DNA of 6,166 nt from Aquisalimonas sp. (GTDB taxonomy: Bacteria > Pseudomonadota > Gammaproteobacteria > Nitrococcales > Aquisalimonadaceae): contig SLMR01000214.1 of the NCBI GenBank assembly GCA_007133445.1, positions 1 through 6,166 on the forward strand, given 5' to 3'. The notes under the pieces were generated by a model. The model did not search any database and was not told where the DNA came from. It saw only the letters and a list, made by a program, of their open reading frames with translations. The position numbers and the translations under genes are program-made. Each line of letters opens with the position of its first letter. The stretch's first letter is position 1. Below are positions 5,089-6,166 of this stretch, piece after piece.

Positions 5089-6166
5089 CCCTCACCCTCG
5101 GGCAGCAGTGCCCGCACGTCGGTGAGCGCGTCCGCCTCGGCGGCTGCAAGGTCGTGTCGCCAGCGGCTGATGCGGGGGAAGCGCAGGGCGACGCCGGACT
5201 TGTGCCGGCGGGACGGGGCGATGCCCTCGAATGCCAGTTCGAACACCTGCAACGGCTCCACCGCCCGCACCGGGCCGAACCGCTCGCGGGTGTGCTGACG
5301 GATCCATCGATCGAGCCGCTCGATCTCCTGCTGGTCCAGGCCGGAGTAGGCCTTGGCCACCGGCACCAGGTTCTCCCCGTCCCACACGCCGAAGGTGTAA
5401 TCGGTGAACAGGCTGGAACGGCGCCCATGGCCGGGCTGGGCATAGAGCATGACGGCATCGATGGTGCGCGGCGCCAGCTTCCACTTCCACCAGTCGCCGC
5501 GGACCCGCCCCACACGGTAAGGGGAGCCGAGGCGCTTGAGCATGATGCCTTCGGTGGCCTGCTCCCGCGCACGTGCACGGAACTCGCCCAGAGCGTCCCA
5601 GTCACCGGCCGGCAGGGGGCGGGAGGTCGCGATAGGCCCCTCGACGTCCGTCAGCTCCCGCACCAGGCGCTCGCGCCGAACCTCCAGCGGGTGCCCGCGC
5701 CAGTCCTCGCCGTCAGCCTCCAGCAGATCGTAGGCCAGGAACAGCACCGGCGCGTCCCGCTGGATACGCGCCGACGGACGCAGCCGACCGATACGCTGCT
5801 GGAGCACGTTGAACGGCAACGGTGCACCATCCCGCCAGGCCAGAATCTCGCCGTCCAGGACCAGACCGTCGGGGAGTGTGGCGGCGGTCACCTCGATTTC
5901 CGGAAAGCGCCCGACCATCATGTCCTCACCGCGGGACCAGATGTAGCACTCGCCGCCGCGCCGCAGCAGCTGCCCGCGGATGCCGTCCCATTTCCACTCG
6001 GCCAGCCACCCGGGGCGATCGCCCAGGGACTCCGGCCCGCCTTCCAGGGGCGACGCCAGGAAGAAGGGATAGGGCCGGGAGCGGTCCTCCCCCTGCTCCT
6101 CCGGATCCAGCAGGGCGCGGAACGCCGCGGCGGACGGCTGCCACTGCCCCATGAGCCGGTGGGCGA
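5085..6166 (-). CDS. ATP-dependent DNA ligase of the Lhr/PdeM-linked type, N-terminus outside window
   Basis: The frame is open through the right edge: codons before the Met at 6152 read Ala-His-Arg-Leu, which continues the family pattern, so that Met is internal. Numbered from it, 355 residues cover the nucleotidyltransferase and OB-fold domains. Motif I is Lys-Trp-Asp-Gly-Ile-Arg (54-59), with Lys54 the likely adenylated lysine. Others are Ser-Arg-Gly-Glu-Asp (73-77), Leu-Asp-Gly-Glu-Ile (99-103), Leu-Ala-Tyr-Asp-Leu-Leu (139-144), motif IV Glu-Gly-Ile-Met-Leu-Lys-Arg (201-207) and motif V Trp-Trp-Lys-Trp-Lys-Leu (221-226). The C-terminus has a Val-Ala-Leu-Arg-Phe-Pro-Arg segment (321-327), probably motif VI. 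All active-site motifs are intact. These enzymes seal nicks using ATP; members of this group have been named cisplatin damage response ligases. Full-length relatives are about 530 residues, so roughly 170-180 N-terminal residues are missing. The gene normally precedes lhr directly; here the barrel pair intervenes. Confidence 0.94.
   Translation of the reverse strand, partial: AHRLMGQWQPSAAAFRALLDPEEQGEDRSRPYPFFLASPLEGGPESLGDRPGWLAEWKWDGIRGQLLRRGGECYIWSRGEDMMVGRFPEIEVTAATLPDGLVLDGEILAWRDGAPLPFNVLQQRIGRLRPSARIQRDAPVLFLAYDLLEADGEDWRGHPLEVRRERLVRELTDVEGPIATSRPLPAGDWDALGEFRARAREQATEGIMLKRLGSPYRVGRVRGDWWKWKLAPRTIDAVMLYAQPGHGRRSSLFTDYTFGVWDGENLVPVAKAYSGLDQQEIERLDRWIRQHTRERFGPVRAVEPLQVFELAFEGIAPSRRHKSGVALRFPRISRWRHDLAAAEADALTDVRALLPEGEG
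5099..5114. other. Short GC-rich hairpin just after the outer-membrane pair
   Basis: CGGGCA and TGCCCG form a perfect 6-bp stem with a 4-base loop, starting 11 bases after the stop of the second barrel gene and lying within the last codons of the ligase. No T-run follows on the + strand, so it is not a standard intrinsic terminator. It could pause transcription or protect the 3' end of the barrel mRNA, or simply be chance in GC-rich coding DNA. Confidence 0.3.

Overview
The window is 6.2 kb of dense, GC-rich DNA with codon use typical of a high-GC Gram-negative bacterium. Two genes encode small outer-membrane beta-barrel proteins with cleavable signal peptides and a terminal Phe, so the cell has an outer membrane. 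The gene set fits a proteobacterium, probably a gammaproteobacterium, but the sequence alone does not fix the genus.

Layout from left to right: (1) the 3' part of an M14-type zinc carboxypeptidase-like gene on the + strand, cut by the left edge; (2) pdeM on the - strand, a calcineurin-like phosphoesterase/endonuclease; (3) an Lhr-type DExH helicase on the - strand whose end overlaps the pdeM start by 8 bp; (4) a 64-bp divergent intergenic region; (5) two consecutive + strand genes for related small outer-membrane barrel proteins; (6) the C-terminal two thirds of an ATP-dependent DNA ligase on the - strand, cut by the right edge. No stretch longer than about 65 bp is free of genes. I saw no tRNA, rRNA, CRISPR array, transposase or insertion-sequence end.

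The ligase, Lhr helicase and PdeM are three of the four parts of a known accessory DNA repair cluster, often called ligase-associated DNA damage response. The fourth part is a metallo-beta-lactamase-fold exonuclease, usually encoded next to the ligase; if present it would lie beyond the right edge. The likely division of work is exonuclease and PdeM processing ends or strands, Lhr translocating 3'-5' on DNA, and the ligase sealing the break.

The main oddity is that the cluster is split. A 1.22-kb pair of outer-membrane protein genes sits between ligase and lhr in the opposite orientation. Its last stop codon overlaps the ligase stop in a shared CTAG, and its first gene starts 64 bp from lhr. 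Without this cassette the order would be ligase-lhr-pdeM on one strand with a 64-bp gap. The two barrel genes look like diverged tandem duplicates. I see no clear evidence of an entirely new system; the unusual points are the split architecture and the uncharacterised barrel pair.
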